NCBI GenBank assembly: GCA_025769875.1
Contig: JAGFNK010000208.1
Coordinates: 1 to 64,000, forward strand
Direction: 5' to 3'
DNA: 64,000 nucleotides
Source: Russula earlei
Taxonomy: Eukaryota; Basidiomycota; Agaricomycetes; Russulales; Russulaceae
Shown: positions 32,892 to 44,892 of the stretch, piece by piece
How the letters are laid out: each line of letters starts with the position of its first letter
How positions within the stretch are numbered: position 1 is the first letter of the stretch
Notes under the pieces: generated by a model
Database searches by the model: none
Told to the model about the DNA's origin: nothing
What the model saw: only the letters and a program-made list of their open reading frames with translations
Translations under genes and position numbers: made by a program

Positions 32892-35800
32892 ATGTCGAAA
32901 CGACGCGCCCACGCAACTAGCGACCTCGACATCGCAACGTCCTCTATGTCAGGCGAGACCTCAGATGTAGATCATTCCTTCGACATTTCATCTGCCCTGG
33001 CGCAGAAGGGCAAAGCCCCGGGCCTTCTCTCGCAGGACGACGGTACAGACGATGACATGGAGCTCGAGGAAATGATAAGGAATTCTATATCCAGGCGCAA
33101 TGTCAAGAATGGCACTGAGTTGCTGAAAAATACCAAGGGCAAGAAAAAGTTGGCGAGAGGAGAGCTGGGCGGAGGAAGTTTCCAGAGCATGGGTAACTCC
33201 CTCCCCATCATCCGTGTCATCCCAACCCTCATTATTTTCTTTTCCCAGGGCTCTTCCCATGGCTTTTACGCTCCCTCTCCCTTCAGGGTTTCCGTACACC
33301 CACTCCTATCCAGCGACTTTCCATCCCTGTTCTTCTTGCCAACCCCCCTCGAGACCTGGTCGGCATGGCGCGCACAGGATCAGGCAAAAGTCTTGCCTTC
33401 CTTGTTCCCCTTGTTCAGCGCTTGGGAGGGCGGCATTCACCCATGTTTGGGGCTCGGGCCCTTATTCTTTTACCCACTCGAGAACTCGCCCTTCAAATCC
33501 TCAAGGTAGGGAAGGAGCTCGCCCGTGGTTGGCGAGATAGACATGCCGGCGATAAGGACGGGGACAACTCTGAAAGCCGGAACAGGGGTCAAGGTTTGCG
33601 CTGGGGCCTGGTAGTCGGAGGAGAGGGCATGGATGAACAGTTTGAGATGATTTCGAGCAATCCAGACGTGTACGGCCTCCTTCCACGCTCCATGAGACCC
33701 CCGATCTGATAAACACCCGTTTTCCCTAGCATCATTGCCACCCCAGGACGACTCCTGCACCTTGCGGTAGAGATGAACCTCGACCTCCGCTCTGTGCAGT
33801 ACGTCGTTTTCGACGAGGCGGACCGCCTTTTTGAGATGGGTTTCGAGATGGCTCTCACAGAAATCATACACCGCCTCCCCGCAAGTCGTCAAACCCTCCT
33901 TTTCTCGGCGACGTTGCCCAAGTCACTTGTGGACTTTGCCAAGGCCGGCTTGCAAAACCCGAAACTCGTACGTCTCGACGCAGAGAGCAAAATCAGCTCG
34001 GACCTCCGAATGGCGTTCTTCTCTGTCAAGCAGGACGAGAAGGATGCGTGCCTGCTCGTTCTCCTGCGTGACATCATTCGAGTCCCATTGGGCCCGACGG
34101 GATCGAATGATCAGGAACCAGGTGACGAGGCAAAAGGCAAACGCGTTTTCCAAGATCAGTTCACGGCACCACACCAGACCCTTGTGTTTGCGGCCACGAA
34201 GCATCACATCGAGTACCTCACAGCACTCCTCACTGCCGCCGGTTATGCCGTCTCGCACATATATGGCTCACTCGATCAGTCCGCGCGTAAGCAACAGATG
34301 GATCAGTTCCGACGCGGCCGTACGAACGTCCTAGTGGTGACGGACGTGGCTGCACGAGGGATCGATATTCCTGTCTTGGCGAACGTAGTCAACTACGACT
34401 TTCCGCAAGGTGCACGCGTGTTTGTGCACCGAGTGGGGCGCACAGCCCGTGCGGGACGGTCTGGCTGGGCGTGGTCGTTTGTGAGCTCCACCGAACTCCC
34501 TTATCTCGTCGAACTACAACTATTCCTTGGACGCCCTCTCACGCGCGATGCACCAGGCGACAGCGAAGCATCGTACGCTGACAGTCTCGTGCTCGGAGCA
34601 TTTCCGCGTGAAGTAGTTGACGACGAAGTCGGTTACGTACGGGCCCTCGAGGTTGAACACCATGCGTTACCCACGTTGCGGAATGTTATGCGTAAAGGAC
34701 AAGGTCTGTACGAGCGATCTCGCGGTCACGCGAGTCCCGCGAGCTATGCGCGCGCAAAAGAGATGTCGCGAGAGCCTTCACGCTGGGGTCTCGTTGCCGC
34801 TGCCGCTGCTGGCGGTACGCATCCTGTGCTGCGGTTAAAGAGCCGTACTGTAGGGGGACGCTCCGTGGGTGAAGATGAGCGTCGCCGTGCGTTACTTGCC
34901 GTTGTGGACTCGTTCCGGCCTGTTGAGACCGCCCTCGAGATTGGCTCCCGTGGGAAGAATGGGAACGCGGATCTAATGAAGGAACGGAGGAAGGCGCTTT
35001 CGAAGGCCACGGAGCGAAGGACGATAATTGAGGTATCTGATGGTGGCGGAGGCGCTGCCGACAACCAGGAATGCTCACGACTACCAGGAGATTCGGGAAT
35101 GGCAGACGACGAGGACATCGATGTGTGTTCTGCCACTGTTTCGTGTCGTGTGTGAGTATCGCCCTGATGAATACCATCCCATAGGCCGTCTTTGGGTCAC
35201 TGCCATCATCAAGGCCCTTGAAGGGGAAGTACCACGACTCGGAGTTTTATATTCCCTACAGCCAAGCAGGGTCTAGCGGGGACAAAGGGTGCGCCCTATT
35301 CGGATCGATTAAGGTGAAGCTTACGAAAACTCAGATATTCTCTGCGGGACGGGGAGTCATTCGCCGAGCAGGCACGACATGCCACTTTTGATCTCGCTGG
35401 GGACGAGGGGATGGCTGTCCAGAAACGTGTTCAATCCAAGTTGACTTGGAACAAGAAAAAGAAAAAGTTTGTGCGCGGCGATGGCGCCGGCGCCGACAAC
35501 ATCAAGATGGTCAGGACTGAAAGTGGTGTCAAGCTTCCTGCGTCCTATCGTAGTGGGCGGTTCGACGAATGGCGCGCCAAGGCACGCGCCAACCTGCCTC
35601 GCGTTGGCGAGGTGGCCCCAGATCCCCGCCCTCGAGATCGCAAGCGTTTCAAACACACTTCGATTACAGTTGCCAAGCCTCTTGATAAACTCGCGACGAA
35701 CTATGAAAGGAAAGCCCGTGCTCAGAAACAATTGGAGGGTGTCGGGACGAAGACCGAGGTGGAGCCTACTAGGAACGGTCGCCACAACAACACAAAGGCG

Positions 35801-35950
35801 CTTACAAGAGCGAGACGATATGGTGACAAGTCTTTGGGTCAGGTACGCAGTGAAATCAAAACGGTCGAGCAAATTCGCAAGGCTCGGAAGACTATGGATA
35901 AGCGAAAGGCGAAGAATGCCCGACCGAGCCGCAAGAAGGGGAAGCGATAG
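32892..35950 (+). CDS. DBP10: DBP10, DEAD-box RNA helicase for 60S assembly
   Basis: Dbp10 remodels pre-60S ribosomal particles in the nucleolus. The start at 32892 gives MSKRRAHATSDLDIATSSMS. After an intron comes the Q motif (GFRTPTPIQR), then motif I (ARTGSGKS), Ia (LPTRELALQI), II (VFDEADRLFEMGF), III (LFSATLP), V (TDVAARGIDIP) and VI (HRVGRTARAGR). The tail contains two more introns: DDEDID joins AVFGSLPSSRPLKGKYHDSE, and GSSGDKG joins YSLRDGESFAEQARHATFDL. It ends with the DBP10 C-terminal domain (SKLTWNKKKKKFV, FKHTSITVAKPLDKLATNYE) and a Lys/Arg tail. All conserved blocks are in frame after splicing. The stop is at 35948-35950. Confidence 0.95.
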
Positions 35951-37170
35951 AGAGAAACACTTACTGTGCAGAGACCCGCGTTGTTCAGCTCAGTGCCCCG
36001 TCATCGATGTCGATTTGGGGTCCTGTGCCTTTGAGGCTTACAGCTCTGCCTCTTGCCCTGCTGCCTAGGTTTTTCCGATATCCAGGCTGTTCCGGTTCTA
36101 GCACAAGAATCGCAGTTCGGATGTTGGCGCAAACAAGGAAGGTTTAGGGAAGAGTAGCACTTGGTTCGCAACGGAGATGCGCACAGGATGGAATTTTTCG
36201 TTATGACATTCTCGATATCGCACACTATTTGTTTCGTTGGCCATCATCGAACCTTGTCCCTTGTTGCAGCCCGTCTAATTAGCGTTTGAAGTCGGGTCGC
36301 TTGCTCCGCGCTTCGGTTCACTGGCATTGCGTGAGTTGAGTGGTCACGATCCCCCAGCTCGGAAATGCAGGGCTAGCCCGATGGGGAATATCCCTCTTGA
36401 CATGCCGGGCTGTCCAAATTCCAGTTCTGAGGACCTTGTCCGCTGCGAGATACTTAATGTGTTCCGATAACCCTTACCCAAATGTAATTTGGATCCTTGG
36501 CTGGGTGCGACCAGGACCAAGGCGATTGGCACCGTGCCCTAATCTCTCAATAATAATTTGTATGAAACGTTCCACGTGGTGTGTGGGCACAAAATCATTT
36601 TGGCGCGAGATTGATTAAATTCATTCCCCGCTCACGACTCCAGTTCACGCGTCTCCATCCATACATCCATACGTCGGCCATGGATCGCGTCGCACTCAGC
36701 TCAGATATCGTTCCCTTCCTGTGCCTCCCAGCTTCATCGCGTCGACGCTCCACAGGATGTCTTCATCTCTGCTCGCCATTACTTGTCTCCCTCCCATCGC
36801 GCGCGAGATCATGGCCGCAACACGCACACATGGCTGTGTAAGAGTGCCAACATTCCCTTTTCCATGCGGCTCCCCGCGTTTCCTAGCGTAAGGTTTCCGA
36901 TGTGTCACGCACACCTCGGATGGCACCGCCACTAGCATACGTTGCCTGCTGTATGGATTTTCCAGGGCTTTTCATTCACGCTAATTTATTGCGTTGGCTC
37001 CCCGTCGCGCCACCCGTCTAATGGAAAGACCAGGGAAAAGGTGAAACATCCCTCCGTGATGTAGTTGGGACGATCTCCAGGAGCCAGGCTGTATTCGGTA
37101 CGTACATCCGTGGCGTGATACGGTGCCCCCCCCCCCACCCCCCCCCCCTCTGAGGTGCCAACTACTGACA
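35951..37170. other. Intergenic, no gene recognised
   Basis: About 1.2 kb between DBP10 and the next plus-strand promoter. Long C runs occur at about 37124-37148. Open frames are short and unlike any family I know. Confidence 0.45.
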
Positions 37171-37178
37171 TATAAAAG
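37171..37178 (+). promoter_or_regulatory. TATA box for the gene at 37248
   Basis: The octamer TATAAAAG lies 70 bases upstream of the ATG at 37248, at the usual distance for a fungal core promoter. Confidence 0.6.
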
Positions 37179-37247
37179 CTACTGGTTGGCCGTAGCGGAG
37201 AGCCCTCACCACCACATCCACCACCGCGTCCTCAAAAGCACTCTACG

Positions 37248-38163
37248 ATGAGTTACCATCACACTCCCCCGAGCCAATTGAACGATCCGAGCATGCACTC
37301 CGGTCCTCAACTGCTCGTCGACGGGTACATATCCCAGTGTTTCGGTTCCAAGTCAGCCGAGGGACACTTCTCTTGTGTGCTGAAGACCAGGCCTTTCCGC
37401 GCCTCACCTTGCGTTGTGAGAGGACACGTTTACTTCGTCGTCACCGCCGTTCCTCCGTACATCTTCTATCTATTTCCCAACCAGCCCAGTTGGGTCATCG
37501 ACCGCGCCGTCGTGGGCTACGGGACTGTTATACCACAGACGTTGTGGGTTCCACATACGGCCACTGATCAAAGGCAGCACGTCGTGGAGGCGGAACTGCA
37601 GATGCCCATCTTTTTCGAAGGCGTGAACGGGAGACTCGGCCTTTCCCTCGAAGCCGCCTCCACGGGCCGATGCAATGATCTCCTCAATGCCCAGGGCCAC
37701 GCGCCACTTGGTTTGAAGTCAACAACGCACATCCGCATCGGGGTGAGTGACTTTTTTTTTTTTTTTTTTTCTGTCCTGTGGTAAGGGGGCCCCCGTCGTT
37801 GATCTTATTCCTACATCTTTTTAGTGGCCCGGATATGTGGAGTTTAAGCGCCAGGTCCAAACCCGTGACGAAACGAGCCAGCGCAATCCCATAACCATCT
37901 TCCGGTTCGCGTACCACATCGGACGATCCGTCGATGCCTTTCTCAAGGTAAGAGTCTTTTCGGCTGAGCTCCGAAGTATTGGGGTGCTGATACTTGCATT
38001 TTTATCCCGCCAGACTTGCCAACCGGATCCCGGGGCTCACCACCCGCGTTGGCTCATCGGGGAAGGCGCGATCTCGCCACGGGATATCGTGATCATCGGC
38101 GCCATTCATGTATCCTCTGGGTCTTGGATGCCAATTTTGCAAATGAACCGTTATATTTTCTGA
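37248..38163 (+). CDS. Unrecognised protein, parent of a decayed copy nearby
   Basis: I do not recognise the family. Exon 1 starts MSYHHTPPSQLNDPSMHSGP and contains QLLVDGYISQCFGSKSAEGH, VVRGHVYFVVTAVPPYIFYL and NGRLGLSLEAASTGRCNDLL. A phase-0 intron begins GTGAGT and includes a run of 19 T (37752-37770); it ends TTTTTAG at about 37824. Exon 2 reads WPGYVEFKRQVQTRDETSQR and FRFAYHIGRSVDAFLK. After another intron exon 3 reads TCQPDPGAHHPRWLIGEGAI and ends SGSWMPILQMNRYIF, stop 38161-38163. The splicing gives one clean frame of about 250 residues with no membrane segment or signal peptide. A related degenerate copy lies at about 40572-41570, so the unit has been duplicated. Confidence 0.6.
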
Positions 38164-40571
38164 CCTGACCTGGGGCGACGCCCCCCCCCCCCCCCCCACG
38201 ATATCTTCAGCTTATCTTTACTTGCAGGGCGTAATGTAGAAAAGTGCCCTCGTAAGCGTTACCATCGTTTCTCTGCCCTTGTCCGCTTCGTCACAATAAA
38301 TAGATGTACACAGCTACGTACGATACCCAGACTAGTTGTAGCATACGGCTCATATACTGTTTCGAGAGGTGATTGACCCAAAAATGTCTATACTGTAGTG
38401 GTGACTGTCGTATCGCGAAAAAAATATAATGATCCCTAGAAGTCGACGGTCACCATCATTGATTTATTCACGTGTGCAGTTAGTCACGGTACTCGGAACA
38501 TGGTTACCACCTGTTTGCGCGAGGGGATCTCGGCAACTGGATGATCGATTCCTGGTTCGCCTTTGCGCGGGGGTGCCTTGGGTTTGAAACAGAACGGATG
38601 GAAGAAATCCGTTCTTTACTCGTATGTGCCTCACGAACGTCATATCACGGACAGGTGGACGAGCGTCGCTCGGAGCATCAATTGGAAATACTTAAAGGTC
38701 CGCGGGGATGCGGAGATAAGACCCTGAGGAGGAACAACACTACATGCACTCCTTGCAGCCCGCCGAGAGGATCGTCCGCTCTGAGCACACGGAGGACGAC
38801 GACATCCTCTTTATCCGTTCGCGTTCGGTCGATCAGTTCTGCGGTGCGTCGCCGTGTCATGAGGGTCCCGTGTTGCCGAAGCGGCAGCTCAAAAAAAAAA
38901 AAAGGGGGGCCGCAGGATCCAGTTCCGAGTGCCCCGAGTGCTGATGGATGGAGGTATTCAGTCATTCATCACATCATGATGAGCCAAGGAGCCCATTCGC
39001 TTCTAATTTGAAACCCCCCCCCCCCCACACACACACACCTCATCTAAGCTCTGATCTTCTTCCACGTTCTGTCACCGTCAGACATGTTTACAGGAAGCGA
39101 GTGCCGAAAGACGGGCTACGTCTTCACTGTGGGTGGGGGGGTGTAAACGTTCCAGTGCCAGATGCCTTGTTCACATGGGATGACGACCTGGTGCAGATTG
39201 GCGGAATCCGCGACAGTATGGTAAGGATTCTGTCCTATCATTCATGTCTGCGAGTCATCTCCAAACTCCAGAGATCTCGGCTGGAGACGTGCCATGTCGT
39301 GCGTGCATTCCATTTCTTCAATTCTCTCACTCTCATTTTTTTTTTTTTTTGAATGCGTTTTATTCCTAGTTATGTTATCGATTATTATGCTAACTGGGGA
39401 TAAGTGCTGGGGGTGTAGCGGGAAATTGGCCATTAGCCCCCACGGCGCGCTGAAGCCGGTTGTGAGGGGAAAAAAAATGAAGCGTTACGCACGATCCCTG
39501 GTTTGGAACATGTGGAGCTCGGGAGGGGAGAGTAGCTTACTCGGGGCCAACGCGATTGCATCATACCCACTAAAACATCACGATTTTTGGTAGATTGTGG
39601 GTTTGTGCGGGTGGCTTATATGGAGGTGTTGTGGGCATCAGTTGGTGTTTTTGTTTGCTTGGGGGATTGTGTCGTGTCGGGTGTGGATAAAACATGACAA
39701 AGGGCAGGTAGTTTGGCCTGGGTGGGTGGCGCCTGTTGTTGATGTGGTGGGTGTGTTCGCGTCCATTGGTGTAAGGGGTGTCGTTCTTACGGGTGGGGTT
39801 CTAAGCGGGTGGGTTCCAACTGTGTGTTGCGTATTCCATGGGAGGGTGCTGAGTGTCTCCAAGTGGGCATCGAAGGATAGTGGGCAAGTTTTCTAGATGC
39901 CATGCGTGTTGATGTTGGGCGTTGTGATTGCAAACGTTGCTGGAGGATGGATTTAAGGATAATTCCTCACTAGGAGGGGTCTCCAGGTGGTTTCGGGGTT
40001 AAAACCATCCCTGCCCCGACATTTGACGTGGGTGGGAAAACTGCGCCTGGTGGTGGTAGCAGAACAAGGAGCCACGGGTTTTTCAATCCTCACAGTCACA
40101 ATGTTCAATTCCTCGTCATCTTCTATCGCAAACGATCCGGAGACAGGAACAGAGACGAGTCGAGTAGCTAAAGAGTCGCTAGAGTGAAGTGCCGGCAGCC
40201 GGTGAGTTCTCGCAATCCCGCGACGAGGCAGTACTACTTGGCTTTTTTTGACCACGCGGCGTGGCAGATACGGTGCCAAAAAGCCATCGCATCCCGAGGA
40301 CGGGGAACCCCCTTGGCACGAAACGAAACGATTGGTATCGCACCGCGAATTAATTAATTAACCTCCCAGCAGGTCCGTCCCACAACCGCTTTTTAGGCAC
40401 CACTGCAGCAGTCCTATCAAAGGGAAGGCGGGAAATCCGGCGCGGGCGCGATGGTAAACCCGGACGAGGTCCAATCTTCGTCTTTCGCGCTCGGCGTTGA
40501 GCCTCGGACAAAGGACCGTAAAACGCTCCTTTCGTCAGTCTCTCTCTGGCCCAGAGACTCTCCGGCACCCG
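38164..40571. other. Gene-poor stretch with exon-like pieces
   Basis: This holds runs of C at 38180-38199 and 39014-39026, the latter followed by a CA repeat, and an A run at about 38891-38903. A plus-strand frame from 38744 (MHSLQPAERIVRSEHTEDDD) ends at a possible donor near 38842. A second exon-like piece (VYRKRVPKDGLRLHCGWGG, then DALFTWDDDLVQIGGIRDS) lies at 39085-39220. They may be parts of one unrecognised gene or a remnant. From 39595 to about 39935 the plus strand is strongly G/T-biased. Confidence 0.35.
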
Positions 40572-41570
40572 CTCTGTCCTCCTCGACGGGTACACATACC
40601 CCCAATGTCTCGGTCCCCCCCCCCCCCCCACGAGCTGAGGGCCCCGGGCTGGCTCTTCCATTCTCTTCTGAAAGCTCCGCGTGTCGGAGAGCAAGCCCTC
40701 GCTTCGTTGTCACCTCTGTGCGTGGGCCCCAATTTCCCAACAATTCCAGTCGGATTATTCACCGCGGCGTCGTTGGTCGTGCCCCAGAGGTCATGGACGC
40801 CGGAAGAAGACACGTCCTCCGAAGAGGCGCAATTGCAGTTCCCCACCTTTTTTTTTTTTTTTTTTCCACCCACGAATGGGGGCTGAGTCTCGGCCTTTCT
40901 CTTGAAGCTGTCGTCGCAGGACGATGCCTCGATCTATCTATCCGCTCAATGCTCAGAGTGCTGCACCACTAGGTCATAGACACACAACGCATATTCGTAT
41001 CCTTTACCGATTGATTGAAGCTCTCCACCTCTCAGTGGCTTGGTTACGATGACTCGAGACGCCAGATTCCACCTCGCGGCGTACGAAACGTTTCAGCCCG
41101 ATCCCATAACTTGGCTTAAGTTTGCCTACCATATCCGATCTGTGGGTGGATGCCCTTCTCTCTTCGATCAATATGCCAAAGACCGATTTGCTGACATTTT
41201 CTGACCCCGCCCGATCTGCCAACTGGATGCCCGGTACCAGGTCTCCCCCCCCGTTGGCGCATTGGGATTTTACCACATGATTATCGGCGCCATCCATGTA
41301 TCCTCTGGGAGTCGGATCGGCCGATCTTGCAACTGATCATGAGTTTCATCCTGATATTCGGTCCGCAGCATTTTCTGCAATATTTTTTCACTTACGGGCG
41401 TAATGTAGGAGTGCTATGCGTTGTTCTATTATCGTTTCTCTATTCTTGTCTGCTACGCCATAAAAGACATGGCATGATACGTGGTCTAGGTGTACCACAT
41501 ATCCCATATACTATATCAGGGCGTAATTGTCTCAAAATTGTATCGCTGACTGTTGTACTGCGGGAAATGG
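40572..41570 (+). pseudogene. Decayed copy of the gene at 37248
   Basis: DNA from about 40576 onward aligns by eye with 37310 onward, including the GACGGGTACA start of the shared block, the CTCGGCCTTTC segment and, downstream, GGCGCCAT(C/T)CATGTATCCTCTGGG (41288 against 38099). Similarity continues into the 3' flank (GGGCGTAATGTAG at 41398 and 38229). The reading frame is broken by several stops and frame changes. The codons matching FF in PIFFEGVNG of the intact copy are replaced by a run of 18 T (40848-40865). The copy therefore cannot make the parent protein. Confidence 0.75.
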
Positions 41571-41903
41571 ATCATATACTACAACAAAAGGACCCGTTTG
41601 TTGGGTAACAAATCCTACCTGGCTACGGCATCATCTTTTGTAGTCTTGTTTTATTTGTTGGCTGGTTTTGTGAGAGCGGGACCTACTTTGTCATTCCCAC
41701 GTGGACATACGAACAACGAAACCGGACCAGAACAAGCACATTTAAAACGAATACAATGCAGGGTGGATGAACGAAGTGATACATGCAATACGCAACCGCA
41801 AGACTACGAGAGAAGAGTGGTGTCTATATGCCGCACCTCGGCCGTGGATCTCCTAGACCTAGCTTTCTCCTCATCCCATGCCAATCATGGAGCAATTCGT
41901 CTA

Positions 41904-43111
41904 TCATTCGTGGGAGGCGTAGGGCGACCAAAAAAGATGTTCCTTTAAACGGAAGAATAAGCCACATCCTTGCTGCGAATGAGCAAAACGGTGCAACCGT
42001 GAAAACTCCATAACACTGCCGGGTATCCGTGTCAACATAGAAATAGGAGAACGGGGATCCGCCGAGGGCGAACGAATGATCGCTGGCGCTTGCATGGGGG
42101 ACAGTTCCGGGGTCGGTAGCCCGAATGGCACATGGCGGCCAGACGTGCTCAGGTGCGCAGTGGGGGGATTGTCGTCACCTGTGAAGGAGGGGTAGAACGG
42201 CATCTGCGGGCTGAGCCGGTGGCTTGGCTGAGCCTGCAAATGGCTAGATAATCTCGATGATCCAGACGCTGAGGATGTACATCGTGACATTGGGAGTGGC
42301 ACGTCATAGTCTGAAGGTACGCCACTTTTCATGCACTCTCTCTCTTCGCCCGGTGTGTGGCCGCTCGCAGCTGATCCTGGTTGCCCTAGCAATGGCTGGT
42401 CTTGAGACGCAGGTGGGACTCGTGGAGAGGGCTCGCTTCTTATCGGACTTCGCTCTTCGATGCTTCCTGCACGTTTATACGACAGGCTTCCTGATGGCGT
42501 CGGGGTTATCGACCGATATGACTGAGGATGACATCCCGAAGAAAGTAGCGCCGCCCCCTCTATCGACAGCCCCAGACCTGTGACTTCTGCCGGACGATTC
42601 GGAGGAGCCTCCAGATTGGTATGCGGTGGTAGCAAAGGGGACCACAGCGGCCACACCCGAGGTGGAGATGGGGGAGAAATATCGATAGGACTAGGCGGGG
42701 GCTTATAGGTCAGGAGGTGAGTGAGACATCAGGACGTAGAAGCGACTAACGAAGGTGACAGCGAAGGTGATAGACATACGTCATCATTTCGCATGCATGA
42801 TCGATCTGCATGTAAGAAACATGTATGCTCCAAAGGACTCAGGACGCCAGGTAGGCTACCGAGGCCAGATTCGTCGGGGGACGCACATAGTGCCGGTGGT
42901 GTCAACAGTGGGTCGTCCTCACGTTTTCCTGTACTTGAAACTCCTTGAATTTGCGAGGACAGACCTAGGATGGCGTCTTTCACCGGACTCGAGGAGGCCA
43001 AGGGAGAGACCACAGGCTGTGGCGCCCACCTGGCACCATGTGCGAAGCGTCCGGGTGATTCCTAATATCCCTACTTCCGAGATATTGACATCGAAGCTGA
43101 AGACACTTTGA
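41904..43111 (-). CDS. Ser/Pro-rich disordered protein segment, model uncertain
   Basis: Two exon-like blocks lie on the minus strand. The upstream one (43060-42830) contains VSPLASSSPVKDAILGLSSQ and TPPALCASPDESGLGSLPG. The downstream one (42700-41904) contains SPPSPPRVWPLWSPLLPPHT, SGVPSDYDVPLPMSRCTSSA and GRHVPFGLPTPELSPMQAPA. The composition is typical of disordered regions in fungal regulatory or membrane proteins. No domain is visible and no start codon is certain. They could be the C-terminal tail of the viroplasmin-domain gene that lies upstream at 43418-44260, if a spliced exon bypasses the stop there. Confidence 0.35.
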
Positions 43112-43417
43112 CATATCTCCGCGGAACTCGCCAGTGATATATGTGAACACGCCGAAGACGGGCGTGATAAAACTGGCGCGTGGAGAGCCCCATCTGGCTC
43201 TACCCCGGTCTGCAGATAATGAGTGTTTGCGTCGGTTTCAGACCAAACGGCAGAATCAAGAGATGCGTCCTTGACTCTGTTGACTCTGGACGCTTGCTCT
43301 CCTCTTACAGTTCGCCTTCCCCATTTGATCGAGGTGATGCAGGCATATTCACGTGAGGATGTTGGCCTCCACGGGTATGAACTGAATTAAAGGCAAGAGA
43401 CTTGTTAGACAAAGGAC

Positions 43418-44260
43418 TCAGGTATTGGGAGGTAGGATATCGGAACCTTGGGACCCATTGTCCTGATCGTCTTCAATTTGGTGCAAGCGCGAGAGAATAT
43501 GCATGGAGTCGTTGGTCACTCTGGGACTCTCCTGGGAAAGTCGCCTTGGCTCTATCGATGTCCTGGTAGGTCTTGCCTGGTCACGCGGGATGGAGGTGCG
43601 ATCACCAGCGCTGGATGGTCTCGAAAATGTACGTACGGTCACGCGGTGGCCCTCCTGCCACCTTTCATTGCCCACGAGTCCAGTGCGATCCACAGATGTT
43701 GCATGTGTCGACTCAGGACGCTCGGCGCCATACATATGACCTGACTCATTACGTGGTCCTTGGTTGGAGAGTCGGGTTCCTCGCGGCTCAAGTTCCGTGG
43801 AAATGCGGTTTATTCTCCCAGCAAGGTCTGATGGGCCTGCGTGCGTCGACGAAAAAATATTTGTGGGTGCGTCATTCCGAGGGAAACGGCGTTGCAGTAC
43901 GGTAACGGGGCGAGGTGTAGGCCGCGCGATGGTGCATCTATTGTATGCTTCCCGAGAAAGCCCTGTTTCCTCCGTACAGTGGTGGGCCGGTGCCAGTGAC
44001 GCCACTTCTGGTTCTGGGTCTAACCGTACCACTCGCACCGAGCCCTCGCGAGCTGCCCTATTGAAGGCCTCCCATGCTTCTGCGTATGTTTTGAATTTCT
44101 TGTGGATTGCCCCGGAAATTTCGCTGACTTTCGGGGCAACTTGGGTCCTACAGGGTTGGTCCGTCAATTCGCATATAACAGACCGGCGAGCCAGAAGATA
44201 CCAGTCGCCATAAACACCTGGCTGCGTTCCTACAATCACAGTGTAGTACCACTTCACCAT
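43418..44260 (-). CDS. Protein with RNase H1 N-terminal (viroplasmin-like) domain
   Basis: The N-terminus at 44260 reads MVKWYYTVIVGTQPGVYGDW. A 57-base intron (GTATCT to CTGTAG) then removes the segment up to 44148 and joins to TQVAPKVSEISGAIHKKFKT and YAEAWEAF. This matches the small fold found at the N-terminus of RNase H1 and in caulimovirus viroplasmin: YYVVxVGxxPGVY, W, then VxGxxxxxFKTxxEAxxxF. The remaining 210 residues are Arg/Ser/Thr-rich and disordered. There is no RNase H catalytic domain in the frame. The fold binds RNA-DNA hybrids or double-stranded RNA in known RNases H1; its role in a stand-alone fungal protein is unknown. The upstream start may lie in an earlier exon. Confidence 0.6.
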   Translation of the reverse strand: MVKWYYTVIVGTQPGVYGDWYLLARRSVICELTDQPCRTQVAPKVSEISGAIHKKFKTYAEAWEAFNRAAREGSVRVVRLDPEPEVASLAPAHHCTEETGLSREAYNRCTIARPTPRPVTVLQRRFPRNDAPTNIFSSTHAGPSDLAGRINRISTELEPRGTRLSNQGPRNESGHMYGAERPESTHATSVDRTGLVGNERWQEGHRVTVRTFSRPSSAGDRTSIPRDQARPTRTSIEPRRLSQESPRVTNDSMHILSRLHQIEDDQDNGSQGSDILPPNT

Positions 44261-44892
44261 TCAGATTATGCCTGATAGCCGTTTTCCAGTCGTGCAGATG
44301 GGCGCAGGCGCAAGGAAGTACGCAGTCGTGGTGCAGCCCGCGCCGCCTTCGCGGCACCGGACATAGCCGTACCCGACAACAGAGCCACTCCAACCGCCGG
44401 GATGCGGACTGCGGTGGGAGCGTCAGTGGCATTCGGGTGCTATTCTATAATCCCACTGGCTTATGGCTATGTGGTACCGCTTCGGATGGGTCATTGCACA
44501 CGTTTGGTCACTTGTTTATCAAACTTAGGTAGGTTGAAGCTTTGATTGTTGAGGCTCGCGATGAGGCTCTTCGATACGCGATTCCGGACCAAACTAGTGG
44601 CACCGGTTACTCCCATATCTTAGGAATATTGAAGGGACAAATATTGTTGGTTAAAGCCACTGACTTGCGGCACCCGAGGGTAGGTATGTATTTGTAAAGG
44701 AGCGTAGACGATTCATGACTTCGAAGACCTTGCAAGGTCGCTTGTGGGGCAGCCAGCCTTCCGCAAACAATGATTGCCAATGGACGAATTGCATTATTGA
44801 TGTACTCCGCGATATGGTGGTGGCTGGGCGATCAACTTCGTTCACACAATCCTGAAAATATAACCTAAAAAAAGGCGGCGTGGAGCCATGGT
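44261..44892. other. Intergenic, no gene recognised
   Basis: Both strands have protein-like short frames, for example SGAAKAARAAPRLRTSLRLR on the minus strand near 44350, but no consistent gene model. It holds the upstream region of the viroplasmin-domain gene and the 3' end of ATG27. Confidence 0.35.

Noticed and set aside
43418..44260. Possible viral or retroelement insertion because of the viroplasmin-like domain
   Set aside because: No capsid, protease, reverse transcriptase or long terminal repeat sequence is seen nearby, and the frame contains a normal spliceosomal intron, so a host gene is the simpler reading.
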